Shown one piece after another: positions 1-9,012 of a DNA stretch of 45,202 nucleotides; the first letter of the stretch is position 1, and each line of letters starts with the position of its first letter. The stretch lies in assembly GCA_023437305.1 (NCBI GenBank), contig JAEZGN010000025.1, forward strand, positions 1-45,202, written 5' to 3'. Under the pieces are notes generated by a model, which had not been told where the DNA came from, made no database searches, and was given only the letters and a program-made list of their open reading frames with translations. The DNA comes from Bacteroidota bacterium (GTDB lineage: Bacteria; Bacteroidota; Bacteroidia; Bacteroidales; Dysgonomonadaceae). The position numbers were made by a program, and so were the translations under genes.

Positions 1-506
1 TTGATCAATCCCCATATTTCATCCATTGTTACAGCAGCTGGAACTTCTATTGCCACATGCTTGCCGTCTTTCATCGCCTGAATACCTATTTTTGCATGCG
101 ACAACCAGTCTGTTGCCACATAAACAAGATCTACATTGGGAAGGGCTGTAACCTTACGCCACACAGAGGTATCTCCATAAAACTCCTGAGCCTTAGGAAG
201 ACCTTTTTCTTGTAGCATTTTATTTACTTTCTCTGTATTTTTTTGCTCTACATCGCACAATGCAACAACCTCCACTCCCGGGATATAAGTCATTCGGTTC
301 ACAGCTCCGGGGCCTCGCATTCCTAAGCCGATAAATGCGACACGCACCACAGGTAAGGGTTCGGTTGTCAACTCGAGTACATCTGTTTGTCCTGCCGGAC
401 GCTCTTTTACAGGTATTTTCAATACGTGAGATTGTTCTTTACATTGCTGAGCTCCACAGTTAAACGATAACAAAAATGAAGAAAATAAAATAATGAATTT
501 TTTCAT
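1..506 (-). CDS. Gfo/Idh/MocA-fold glycosidase, GH109-like (3' end outside window)
   Basis: Only the first 168 codons are present; the C-terminus lies beyond base 1. A hydrophobic signal sequence (residues 1-16) precedes Cys17, but the lipobox (SFNC) is weak, so lipidation is uncertain. Residues about 50-65 form the Rossmann nucleotide-binding motif (RVAFIGLGMRGPGAVNR), followed by a VVALCDVE strand end and then VYVATDW and KHVAIEVPAA blocks. This order and wording match Bacteroidales family GH109 alpha-N-acetylgalactosaminidases, which use bound NAD+ for hydrolysis and act on terminal alpha-GalNAc. The active-site half is not visible, so a plain oxidoreductase remains possible. The setting of hexosaminidase and sulfatases favours glycan hydrolysis, probably in the periplasm. 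Confidence 0.85.
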   Translation of the reverse strand, partial: MKKFIILFSSFLLSFNCGAQQCKEQSHVLKIPVKERPAGQTDVLELTTEPLPVVRVAFIGLGMRGPGAVNRMTYIPGVEVVALCDVEQKNTEKVNKMLQEKGLPKAQEFYGDTSVWRKVTALPNVDLVYVATDWLSHAKIGIQAMKDGKHVAIEVPAAVTMDEIWGLI

Positions 507-1195
507 GGTAAATATTTTATTTCAAAGTCTATATTTAAAGATTAAAAATTTATCTGACCTGATAAATTAACTTCAGGCCTTTCCAACAACGAGGAAAAAA
601 CAGATATATTCCCGCCTATTACTATGGCACAATAAAATGTTTTTCCACTTCTTCTTTGATTTTCATTACCTATATAGATAACATTTTCGATTCCTGCAGG
701 AATTTCTTTTAACCTTTTACTAAAACTTTTAGGCTTTATTATAGAAGCGTCATGCTTGCCTGTACAAAAATAATAAATACAAATATTCTAAATTGTTAAA
801 ATATTTAAAAATATCTAAAATTAAAGCGATTACACATTTCTTTTACTATAGAAAGAAATACCGAAAAACACGAACTTCCTGGAAGTGTTCAGATTCATGG
901 AAATTCGCTGGTTTCCGCTATTAAGTCCAAAGGACGATCCTCACTGATAAGGATTAAATTCTTCGCTGAGTCTATTTCCTGTTTGGTTTCTTTCCCAGTT
1001 TTTCTTCTATGAATAAACAGTTCTTTCTTCTAAAAGGATATTTTATTAATATCTTTTTAATGTTTTTGCTTTATAGAAGTTTAGAGATTCTTCATATAAC
1101 AATTTACGGTACAAAATGTGAGAATGTCCATTTTCTTCAGGGGGGAAGTATGAAAATTTGATATTTAAACTAAACTTTATGCTGCTAGAAAGTAG
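507..1195. other. Intergenic stretch with protein-like relics
   Basis: No intact gene is visible. On the minus strand between about 880 and 1020 there is a short open stretch reading like coding sequence (SAKNLILISEDRPLDLIAET), interrupted by stops; its family is not recognised. Bases 1103-1143 resemble 24800-24840 on the same strand (see findings). The block is AT-rich and looks like decayed sequence plus the upstream region of the GH109-like gene. Confidence 0.4.
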
Positions 1196-1984
1196 CTAAT
1201 TCTTTGATTTGATGACAATTTCGGCAAGAATCGGGAAATGATCCTGATCGTTTACATTCGTAATGACAGAATGTGGATGCCTTATTTCAATGTTTGTCGA
1301 TGTCACAATATTATCAATACAATAATTTGTGGCTTTAACCGCACCCATAGGCCATGTGCAAATAAATCCGGCATCTCCGCCATTAGCAATATTGAATCCA
1401 GCTTGTTTAAATAGAAGCTGTTCTGCCTGCGAAGCGTTCATATCCCCTCCAGCAATAAATGAATCAAATCCTGATAAAAATTCTATAAATTGGTTCAAGT
1501 CATTCATGTGATGTTCCTCCTGCCAATTCAAATGAACTGAGATTAATGAGACTTTTTGATCTGCTATTTCCACATCCGCCACAAGGGCATAATAATCAGT
1601 TGATAAATGTTCGATCCTTTTATTTTCTAAAGGCAAATTCGTGCAAATACCATTATGTATATAAGTATTATTATCTCCCCAAAGAATGTTTTTATAATAA
1701 GGATCGAGTATCTCTCGCTGAGCATTATAGGCACTATCCTTATCAAAATACATATTCCATTCCTGTAGGAAAAAAATATCACATCCTTGTTTACATACCC
1801 AATCCTTCCAGATAGATAAGGTGTCAAGTACATTTCTTCCCTGATAGCCACCAAGCTCGCCTTGATTGAAATGTCCGGTATTAAAAGCACAAGCTTTCAA
1901 TACAATTTCTTTTGGTGCATTTTGAGTACAAGAGCATAAGCTCAACAGTACACCTAAAACGATACAAATATGAATATTCTTCAT
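1196..1984 (-). CDS. Endonuclease/exonuclease/phosphatase-fold lipoprotein
   Basis: A 262-residue protein with a lipoprotein signal peptide (residues 1-18, lipobox LCSC, Cys19), so it is probably anchored in the periplasm or on the surface. The EEP-fold signature residues are in place: Glu75 in FFLQEW, the GGDMNAS motif with Asp182 and Asn184, Asp226 in CIDN, and Asp249-His250 in DQDHFP. These are the metal and catalytic residues of the Mg2+-dependent DNase I/phosphodiesterase family. Substrate cannot be read from sequence; exported members of this family in Bacteroidetes include nucleases and phosphodiesterases. It stands alone, with long gaps on both sides. Confidence 0.8.
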   Translation of the reverse strand: MKNIHICIVLGVLLSLCSCTQNAPKEIVLKACAFNTGHFNQGELGGYQGRNVLDTLSIWKDWVCKQGCDIFFLQEWNMYFDKDSAYNAQREILDPYYKNILWGDNNTYIHNGICTNLPLENKRIEHLSTDYYALVADVEIADQKVSLISVHLNWQEEHHMNDLNQFIEFLSGFDSFIAGGDMNASQAEQLLFKQAGFNIANGGDAGFICTWPMGAVKATNYCIDNIVTSTNIEIRHPHSVITNVNDQDHFPILAEIVIKSKN

Positions 1985-2214
1985 GGTAATTATGAATTAT
2001 TAATAAAATTATAAAAATAAATACTCTTAATCTTTCCCAATCATTATTTTCTGTAATTATATTATTGCAATTTGTGATAATTGACAATAGTGAACCGTTG
2101 AGGGGGCACTATTTCCTTTTATTCATCTAGTATTCTATTTATTTTTATTTGCAGCGATATAAAAGAGAGGGCCTAATTAATGGCAGAAACGATATTAAAT
2201 GAGCCAAATTGGAC

Positions 2215-2319
2215 TTACCATTTATGTTCTCTTTTTGTTTTCTTATAGATCATTACTGTTGCCACGAAATGAACTGCTGCCAATAAAATTGCAATAGATA
2301 TTATAATTAAAATTTTCAT
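2215..2319 (-). CDS. Small single-span membrane protein (34 aa)
   Basis: ATG at 2319 opens a 34-codon frame: a short hydrophobic helix (about residues 3-25) followed by a charged tail rich in Lys and Arg (YKKTKREHKW). This is the layout of bacterial small membrane proteins. It lies between the downstream end of the sulfatase gene and the EEP gene, just after a long hairpin. No homologue is recognised. The clean composition and the TAA stop support a real gene, but a chance frame of this length cannot be excluded. Confidence 0.4.
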   Translation of the reverse strand: MKILIIISIAILLAAVHFVATVMIYKKTKREHKW

Positions 2320-2345
2320 GTTTTTATAATTATAGTATGCACTAC

Positions 2346-2386
2346 AGAGAACTACCGCTAAGCTAAAGACTTAGCGGTAGTTCTCT
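2346..2386. terminator. Long perfect hairpin, probable terminator
   Basis: Two perfect 17-base arms (AGAGAACTACCGCTAAG and its reverse complement) flank a 7-base loop. A T-rich run (TCTTCTTT) follows on the plus strand; on the minus strand, the direction of the flanking genes, the tract is weaker. It lies 3' of the sulfatase operon and 5' of the 34-aa frame, so it may end the operon or act on the small gene. Confidence 0.6.
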
Positions 2387-2419
2387 TCTTTAGGATAACG
2401 TATGATAAAAGGTGTCCTA

Positions 2420-2565
2420 AACGATTCTCGTACGTAAATGTTTATCAAACCATCCGTGTTCTCCCATATAAATGTCTATATCGAATGTAAAACGATGATT
2501 GTATTATTCATTAATCCTTCCTTTTCCAGATAATCAATCAAATGCTCGACTTGACCCTATGCTTT
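2420..2565 (-). pseudogene. Sulfatase relic
   Basis: Reading the minus strand with frame changes gives a block like the second half of an S1 sulfatase: DYLEKEGLMNNTIIV, then GEHGWFDKH. The same block occurs intact in the sulfatase at 10347-11933 (DYLEKNGLLNNTLVV and MGEHGWFDKRF). Stops and shifts make it non-functional. Only about 140 bases remain, so it is a residue of a lost or partly deleted sulfatase gene. Confidence 0.7.
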
Positions 2566-2633
2566 TGGTACACGCCTGTTGGAATATTTTATTTTCTACA
2601 GGCTCTTTGAATTCTTTATGCAAGAGGGACTAA

Positions 2634-4172
2634 CTATTTAGCCATTTCCCTCCCTAAAATAGCTTTCAATTTTACAACGATTTCGGGGTGTTTGGCAGCT
2701 AAATTCTTCTTTTCTCCGATATCCTGTTTCAAGTTGTAGAGTTGTTCTTCCTTGCTGTTGCCCAACTCGATATTAGTCGATTCTTGATAAGCAGCACCGT
2801 TGCTTGGAGCAATATACTTCCATTCACCGTCGAAAACAGAGAGAGAGCCGGCAACTTCAACCACATAGTTGCGTCCTTTCAGGTCCTTCCCTAAGAAAGC
2901 GTCTAGATGATTCTGGCTGTCAGGGCCGGCTCCTTCTCCAAGAGGTTTACCCATCAGACTTGCCATGGAAGCATACAAGTCGACCTGTGAAACCAATGCA
3001 TCGGAAACTCCTGGTTTCACTTGTGCCGGCCAGCTGACGATCATCGGGATACGGGTTCCGGCTTCGAAAATACTGTATTTTCCACCACGGAACGGTCCCC
3101 AAGGTTTATGGTCGCCCAAGAGCTCAACAGCGCGGTCTGCATAGCCATCGTCGACCACAGGTCCGTTGTCGCTACTCAGAATGATCAACGTATTTTCAAC
3201 AATACCCGCCTTTTCAAGTGCAGACATAATTTCGCCTACGGTCCAGTCGAACTGCAACAAAGCGTCGCCACGAGGCCCCATGCCGCTTTTGCCGACAAAA
3301 CGGGGATGCGGCCAGCGTGGAACATGTGCATCGTTGGTTGCGACATACAGGAAGAACGGTTCATTCTTGTGGTTCTCGATAAACTGGACAGCTTTGCAAG
3401 TGATGCTATCCGCTATATTTTCATCTTCCCACAAAGCCTGTTTGCCGCCTTTTATATAGCCGATACGGGAAATTCCGTTTACGATTGCCATATCATGTCC
3501 GTGGTTTGGGCTCGGTTTTAACTTTGTCAGCAGTTCTGGATGGTCTTTTCCTAACGGTTCGCCGGGAAACGGTTCTTTATAGCTGACAGCAATCGGATCG
3601 TTCGGATCAAGATTGACGATCTGCTGGTTCTCGACGAAAACACAGGGAACGCGGTCGGCTGTAGCCGCCATCAGATAGGAGTAGTTGAAACCGATATCTA
3701 TCGGTCCGGGGGTGATAAAACCGTTCCAGTCCTGCATACCAGCCTTGTCACCCAATCCCAAATGCCATTTTCCGATCGCGCCAGTCATATAGCCGCACTC
3801 CCGGAACATATCGGCAACGGTCGGCTGTTCGGGGCGGATCACCATACCAGCATCTCCGGCAGCAATCCCCGTATCATTTCGTCTCCAAGCATAATGTCCT
3901 GTAAGCAGGGAATAACGTGAAGGCGTACTGGTTGCAGCTACGGCATGTGCATCTGTAAAACGGATACCTTGTGCCGCCAACTTTTCTACATTTGGCGTAT
4001 GGATCGTTTTCGACCCGTTACAACTCAGATCGCCATAACCGATATCATCGGCTATCAGGAAAATAACGTTCGGCTTCTGCAGCTGTGTTACTTTCTCTTC
4101 CGTTTTTTGTTTGTTTCCAGGATAGGAAGCCAGCAAGGTGACCCCAATTCCTAATACAATTGTTGATTTCAT
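2634..4172 (-). CDS. Serine-type arylsulfatase (S1 family)
   Basis: A 512-residue alkaline-phosphatase-fold sulfatase that hydrolyses sulfate esters on glycans. The metal-binding DD pair is at 42-43 (LIADDIGYGD) and the catalytic motif is Ser82-Thr-Pro-Ser-Arg86, so the nucleophile is a serine that must be converted to formylglycine by an anaerobic sulfatase-maturating enzyme encoded elsewhere. Other family blocks visible are GKWHLG, HVPRWPHPRF and LSSDNGP. The signal peptide ends LLASYPGN: where many relatives have the lipidation Cys this copy has Tyr17, so it may be a soluble periplasmic enzyme. It is the last gene of the apparent GH2-kinase-sulfatase operon. Regiospecificity cannot be assigned. 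Confidence 0.9.
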   Translation of the reverse strand: MKSTIVLGIGVTLLASYPGNKQKTEEKVTQLQKPNVIFLIADDIGYGDLSCNGSKTIHTPNVEKLAAQGIRFTDAHAVAATSTPSRYSLLTGHYAWRRNDTGIAAGDAGMVIRPEQPTVADMFRECGYMTGAIGKWHLGLGDKAGMQDWNGFITPGPIDIGFNYSYLMAATADRVPCVFVENQQIVNLDPNDPIAVSYKEPFPGEPLGKDHPELLTKLKPSPNHGHDMAIVNGISRIGYIKGGKQALWEDENIADSITCKAVQFIENHKNEPFFLYVATNDAHVPRWPHPRFVGKSGMGPRGDALLQFDWTVGEIMSALEKAGIVENTLIILSSDNGPVVDDGYADRAVELLGDHKPWGPFRGGKYSIFEAGTRIPMIVSWPAQVKPGVSDALVSQVDLYASMASLMGKPLGEGAGPDSQNHLDAFLGKDLKGRNYVVEVAGSLSVFDGEWKYIAPSNGAAYQESTNIELGNSKEEQLYNLKQDIGEKKNLAAKHPEIVVKLKAILGREMAK

Positions 4173-4224
4173 GGTAATAATTTATTTGTATCGTTTTAAA
4201 GTCACAATATAATTTAAGTTCTTT

Positions 4225-5301
4225 TTAACAGCTAGCAATGAAATCTTTCATCTCCTGTTCGTGACTGTCGGCACTTTCGAAAAGTTTCCACTGAGCCCGA
4301 CTACGAACTAAGTTGTGTTCGGGGTACTGTGTCTTGTAATACAAGTCTCCGTCAATGTAATCTGCCAAGAAGCGAACTGTCTGCATGTAAGGGAAGAGCT
4401 TTGCGGCATGGGGAAGATTTTCGATTTCCACGGGCGTAAGGAATGTGGCAGCCTCCTTTAGGTAGCCCTTAGTGAACACTTTAAAGATTTCCATGTTGAA
4501 ACTTACATTCTCCAGATTATGGTCATCCTCCTTGCCTGTATTAGCAGCCGATCGCAAATAGTCGCCGAAGTCAGAGAATACAAAGTTAGGCATCACGGTG
4601 TCCAAATCAATGACGCAAAGGACGTTACCATCTTGATCAAAGAGAATGTTGTCCGCTTTCGTGTCGCAATGGCATATACGTTTAGGCAGTACGCCCTCGC
4701 GGTAGAGACGTTCGCCTTTCGTCATTTCCTCGGCACGCGACTCTATGGCAGCGACCAAGTCCTGCACAGTAGACAGGCGTCCGCTCTTATTCGCTTTTAC
4801 GGCTTCACGGAGCTGCCACAGGCGGACTTCCATATTATGGAAGTCTTTGATCGTTTCTCCAAGTTCCAGGGAAATATCGGCTAGCCAGTGCTGGAAACGG
4901 CCGAATGTCTCGCCCACTGTATAGCTGATTTTCGGAGTGACCTCGGACATGGACAGCGTGTCAGCAATATAGACCATCATGCGCCAGTATCGCTCGCCGT
5001 CGAAATGATAGTATCTTCCATCCGATGCGGGAATGAAGCGTAGACATCTGCGCTCCACATCAAGCAATCCCGCCAGTTTGCGGCGCACATGGTCTGTGAC
5101 AGCAACGATGTTATCCATTAACATGTCAACGTTAGGGAAAATGACGTTGTTAATATGCTGCAGGACATAATCGGGCGTTCCTGTTCCTGTGGTTACTTTG
5201 TACGTAGTGTTGATGAGCCCATTGCCTAGGGTATTTACTTCTTGTACGTTACCTTCAATTTGAAACTGTGCAGCAATTTGTTGCAATTCTTGTAGATTCA
5301 T
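4225..5301 (-). CDS. Aminoglycoside-phosphotransferase-fold kinase, N-acetylhexosamine kinase-like
   Basis: A 358-residue cytoplasmic kinase of the APH/choline-kinase fold. The catalytic loop HCDTKADN (His211, Asp213, Asn218) and the metal motif IDLD (Asp232, Asp234) are intact, and an N-terminal GNGLINTTYKV block forms the nucleotide loop. Length and the DTK-x-x-N loop resemble N-acetylhexosamine 1-kinase (NahK), which phosphorylates GlcNAc or GalNAc at C1. The position between a beta-galactosidase and a sulfatase (gaps of 31 and 52 bases, same strand) fits salvage of HexNAc released from host glycans. Substrate is inferred from family and context, not seen directly. Confidence 0.8.
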   Translation of the reverse strand: MNLQELQQIAAQFQIEGNVQEVNTLGNGLINTTYKVTTGTGTPDYVLQHINNVIFPNVDMLMDNIVAVTDHVRRKLAGLLDVERRCLRFIPASDGRYYHFDGERYWRMMVYIADTLSMSEVTPKISYTVGETFGRFQHWLADISLELGETIKDFHNMEVRLWQLREAVKANKSGRLSTVQDLVAAIESRAEEMTKGERLYREGVLPKRICHCDTKADNILFDQDGNVLCVIDLDTVMPNFVFSDFGDYLRSAANTGKEDDHNLENVSFNMEIFKVFTKGYLKEAATFLTPVEIENLPHAAKLFPYMQTVRFLADYIDGDLYYKTQYPEHNLVRSRAQWKLFESADSHEQEMKDFIASC

Positions 5302-5332
5302 GGTTTTACAGATGGTTCGTTCGTTTAGAATA

Positions 5333-8300
5333 TTACTTTATGTAGCTGGTTGTCTTTCGTGGAACAATGCCTATCTTCTTGTTGTTAAAAGGCGGTATGC
5401 GTAGCTTATAGCCATAGCTTCCTGTATCAGGTACTTTATAAGCAGTGAGTGTGCCTGTGTTCTTGCCACAAGAACCATTTCCCACGCCCCGTTGTATGTA
5501 GTCGAAATGGGCATATACATCTCCTGGAGGGGGTAATTCCCAGTTGTGTTTTGCGTTATATAGAGATATGTCACTATAGGGCAAAAGCGAAAAGGATACC
5601 TGTCCTTCTGTTTCTATCCGTACACCCTTACCATTCTCATCGGTCAAGGTGAGCCAGCGAAGAGCCTCATGATTGCCTGTGCTCTGCGGACGGGCGAAAG
5701 ATTCGTACATGTCGCTGACGGTCGTGGAGTAGCGGCCGAGGAATGCACCCTCATAGCGGTCAATGTAATTGCTGAACGGTCCGCGGGCGTAGTATTCCAC
5801 GTTCTGCCATTCTCTCGGGAAGCGTAGCTCCACTCCGAGGCGGCGGAGATTGTTAATTACAGGCCGGAAGATGGTTTCCAATTCACTGGTACCGTCGGCA
5901 TAAAACGTATAGATAAATGTATAGGGGACTTTGCTTCCCTGAGCATTGACGATGCATTGGACGCTAAGGCCGTCGGGAGACACTTCATACATGACCTTCT
6001 TTTCGCCAACGCCGTTGCTCGTATCCTTTCCTCCGTTTTCCTCGTTTTCGATGTAGCGGTAGTCGGAGTACTCGGGAGCGTAACCTGGCACAATGAGATT
6101 TTGCCCATCAACGATGTATGAGTAAAGCCCGTCTGCATTGAAGACAGCCTCCATTCGATCGTTCTTAAATACATATTTATCTATGCCTAAAATTTGGTAT
6201 TCGAATGGCTGTCCCTCGTGCAAGGTGGTCCTTAGTTGTGATGGGCGCAATTGTATCGTATCCTGAAACGTTGCTACCGGATAGCCTTTAGGAGCCCAGG
6301 GGGTAGCCTCGCGGAGACGAATTTCATAGTTTAGGAAATATTCATGTCCGTCCTCTGGCTGTGTTTCGTAAGGAATGATAACCGTAGTGTGCATATCAGG
6401 AACACATGCAGCCATAGGCATATTGCCCGATTCCACAGTTGAGCCATCCTTGAGTACCGCCCAAGCTAGATCGAAGTCTTGCAAGTTAGTATGTGCATAG
6501 CCGTTCCGCAGCGTCACACACTTCCCATTAATGACTTGTCGAGTGACGTACTGATAGACTTTCTTCACGGTCGTGAGTTCCGAGGTCCATACTCGATCAG
6601 CATTTACAAGACCGTTGTTGACGAAGTTACCTTGGTGTGGGCCTGGTTTATCGTAGCCCGTGATGTATTTTGGGAACCCTTTTTCCTCCGTTCTGCCAAC
6701 TTTGATGTCAGCTGCATCATAGATGGATTGATCCACAAAGTCCCAGATGCAACCCCCAATGCCATATTTAGAGCCGATGAGTTTTCCCCAATATTCTGAT
6801 AGATTGCCGACGGAATTACCCATGGCATGGGCATATTCGCAGATGAAGTAAGGTTGAGAGCGCCAATTATTGGTACTTTTTGCAGCCACTTCATAGACGG
6901 TTGGATACATGACACTCCAAATATCTGTCCCTATTTGGTTCTCACGTGTTGAACCCTCGTAGTGTATGGGGCGCGTGTCTAGAGCTTGGACTGTATCGTA
7001 AGCTGCAAAAATGGCGCGCCCCGTGCCACTCTCGTTGCCGAGACTCCAAAAGATAACGCTCGGATGATTACAATCGCGTAACACGGAACGCACGTTCCGA
7101 TCGATAATGGCGGGCATCCACATCTCACTATTCACAATGTTGCCGTTATTTTCCCAGTTTTTGTGGCATTCCATATCAGCTTCGTCCACTATGTAGAGCC
7201 CGTAGTAGTCAAACATGTCCATCATTTTGGCTTGCCTTGGATAGTGGGAGGTGCGAACGCAATTTATATTGGCTTGCTTCATGATCTTGATGTCTTTCAG
7301 CATGGTTGCCGTATCGATGCTACGGCCGTATACAGGATGTGTGTCCTGGATATTGACTCCTTTGAGATAGGTTCGGCGATTGTTCACACGCAGGTCGCCC
7401 TGGCTGATACTGATGCTGCGGAAGCCGTATTTGGTAGCGAAGGCTTGTTCTTCCTTGCCCGTAGCTACATCTGTCTGCGATACCTCAAACGTATAAAGTG
7501 CGGGCATCTCTGTGCTCCAAAGTTGTATGTTTGTGAGCAGGCCAAAGTCTAGTGCAATGGAACGCAGACTGTCGCCCGATTGCATTTTAACCGTAGTTTG
7601 ACGTTCAGCCAGTTGAGTTCCGTTCGGATCAAGCAGACGGACGGAGATTTGTTTTTGCACAGGTTGACGTTCTCGGTTACAGATAGTGAGGTTCACATTC
7701 GGAGTTGCTTCTGAACGGGTTGGTGTGACAGAAGCCGTTATGTAATGGTCGCTAATGAAGGTCTTGGGGGTTGCAAACAAGTAGACGTCACGATGAATAC
7801 CACTCATATGCCACATATCTTGTCCTTCCAGGTAAGAGCCGTCCGACCAGCGCAGCACTTGTACGCTCACGTTGTTTATCCCCGTGCACACTTTATCGGT
7901 AATATCGAACTCAGCGATGTTGTTTGAACCCTGCGTATAGCCCGTATATTGACCGTTCACCCATACATATGCAGCAGAGTAGATTCCATCGAAATGAAGA
8001 AATACTCGTTTGTCCGTCCAGTTTTCTGGCAAGTCGAAATCACGGCGATACGATCCTACACTATTCGTCAGTCCGTTTTTCATGTGGATGTAGGGCGGGT
8101 TGTCGGCGAAAGCATAGTCCACATTAATATAAAGCGGCTCACCGTAGCCTTTCATCTCAAGGCAAGAAGGAACGCTGATGGTGTCCCAGTTGCTAACGTC
8201 TGCATCATTACCCCAAAACTCCTCTTGCGGACGTTCCGTGGGATTATCCACGTAGTTGAGTCGCCACACATCGTTCAGAGAAAGCCACTCAGCTCCTACG

Positions 8301-8950
8301 GGGTCGTGCCACGGTTGTGCATACCGGCACGTATCGGCCCGCATACTGGCGGTGTTGGGGTACGGAAGGTAAGTGGCATGTCCTCGCTCCTTGTTTTCCT
8401 CGAAGATAGTGGCATCCTCCCAATAGTGCGACGTAACGGAATAGGCAACTTCGGAGAGTGTCCAAAGTGTGGTGTCCGAATAGGAGTAGGCAGTCAGTAC
8501 GAGATTTCCGGCATCGTTGTCGACGAGATAATATTGGTTGTTGTAGCTGCTTAGACGATATATCCCAACGGCTTCATCTACAAGAATGAAATGGATACAC
8601 TGGTTGGTGAAGTTTTGTCCCGATCCCGATGTGTCCAATTTCCGTTGCAGGGGATCAATGGTCGATCCGTAGTAGTCGTTGAATAATTGGAAGCGTTGTG
8701 AGCTCGCATCGGACTGATTTTGCACGAGTTTCCATACTTGGGCGTAGTTTTTTTCTTTGTAGGGTTCTAAGTAAAGCGGAGAATTATTGTCTCCTACTCC
8801 TTTGTTGGAAATGACTTTACCCGTAGCCACGTTCCGCACCACGTAATAGTGGCCTGCTTGTGGTTCATCGGCCAATGCCACAATGGGAGCTACAACGATG
8901 GAAATTAGTACAATAAGATACATCAAACACCAAATAGGATAAATTTTCAT
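5333..8950 (-). CDS. GH2 beta-galactosidase with N-terminal ricin-like domain
   Basis: A 1205-residue exported enzyme. Order: signal peptide (1-27), a beta-trefoil ricin-type lectin-like region (about 30-165), the GH2 sugar-binding jelly roll (about 220-395), an immunoglobulin-like domain, the TIM barrel (about 515-810) and the large beta-galactosidase C-terminal domain. In the barrel, Glu640 of SLGNES is the acid/base and Glu705 of ICEYAHAMGN is the nucleophile. It releases beta-linked galactose, probably in the periplasm. Another Met 19 codons upstream (9007) is in frame, but a good promoter lies between it and Met 8950, which starts a normal signal peptide, so 8950 is chosen. It is the first gene of the operon. 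Confidence 0.93.
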   Translation of the reverse strand: MKIYPIWCLMYLIVLISIVVAPIVALADEPQAGHYYVVRNVATGKVISNKGVGDNNSPLYLEPYKEKNYAQVWKLVQNQSDASSQRFQLFNDYYGSTIDPLQRKLDTSGSGQNFTNQCIHFILVDEAVGIYRLSSYNNQYYLVDNDAGNLVLTAYSYSDTTLWTLSEVAYSVTSHYWEDATIFEENKERGHATYLPYPNTASMRADTCRYAQPWHDPVGAEWLSLNDVWRLNYVDNPTERPQEEFWGNDADVSNWDTISVPSCLEMKGYGEPLYINVDYAFADNPPYIHMKNGLTNSVGSYRRDFDLPENWTDKRVFLHFDGIYSAAYVWVNGQYTGYTQGSNNIAEFDITDKVCTGINNVSVQVLRWSDGSYLEGQDMWHMSGIHRDVYLFATPKTFISDHYITASVTPTRSEATPNVNLTICNRERQPVQKQISVRLLDPNGTQLAERQTTVKMQSGDSLRSIALDFGLLTNIQLWSTEMPALYTFEVSQTDVATGKEEQAFATKYGFRSISISQGDLRVNNRRTYLKGVNIQDTHPVYGRSIDTATMLKDIKIMKQANINCVRTSHYPRQAKMMDMFDYYGLYIVDEADMECHKNWENNGNIVNSEMWMPAIIDRNVRSVLRDCNHPSVIFWSLGNESGTGRAIFAAYDTVQALDTRPIHYEGSTRENQIGTDIWSVMYPTVYEVAAKSTNNWRSQPYFICEYAHAMGNSVGNLSEYWGKLIGSKYGIGGCIWDFVDQSIYDAADIKVGRTEEKGFPKYITGYDKPGPHQGNFVNNGLVNADRVWTSELTTVKKVYQYVTRQVINGKCVTLRNGYAHTNLQDFDLAWAVLKDGSTVESGNMPMAACVPDMHTTVIIPYETQPEDGHEYFLNYEIRLREATPWAPKGYPVATFQDTIQLRPSQLRTTLHEGQPFEYQILGIDKYVFKNDRMEAVFNADGLYSYIVDGQNLIVPGYAPEYSDYRYIENEENGGKDTSNGVGEKKVMYEVSPDGLSVQCIVNAQGSKVPYTFIYTFYADGTSELETIFRPVINNLRRLGVELRFPREWQNVEYYARGPFSNYIDRYEGAFLGRYSTTVSDMYESFARPQSTGNHEALRWLTLTDENGKGVRIETEGQVSFSLLPYSDISLYNAKHNWELPPPGDVYAHFDYIQRGVGNGSCGKNTGTLTAYKVPDTGSYGYKLRIPPFNNKKIGIVPRKTTSYIK

Positions 8951-8982
8951 GAATGTTCCGTTTTTAGAGTTTATATGGCGAA

Positions 8983-9012
8983 CAAAAATAATCCTTCTTC
9001 TGCACATTCAAA
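8983..9012 (-). promoter_or_regulatory. Bacteroidales promoter for GH2-kinase-sulfatase operon
   Basis: On the minus strand TTTG (9012-9009) is followed after 18 bases by TATTTTTG (8990-8983), fitting the Bacteroides -33/-7 pattern TTTG-N(about 19)-TAnnTTTG. It lies about 33 bases before the chosen GH2 start and inside the longer frame, which argues against the upstream Met. Confidence 0.6.

Noticed and set aside
3021..3521. A 166-codon plus-strand frame opposite the sulfatase
   Set aside because: Antisense shadow of a conserved enzyme; no independent support.
7949..8554. A 201-codon plus-strand frame opposite the GH2 gene
   Set aside because: It is antisense to a clear GH2 domain and has no family features; long antisense frames are common in such GC-richer genes.
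8950..9007. Longer N-terminus for the GH2 enzyme
   Set aside because: The extra 19 residues are not signal-like and overlap a good TTTG/TAnnTTTG promoter.
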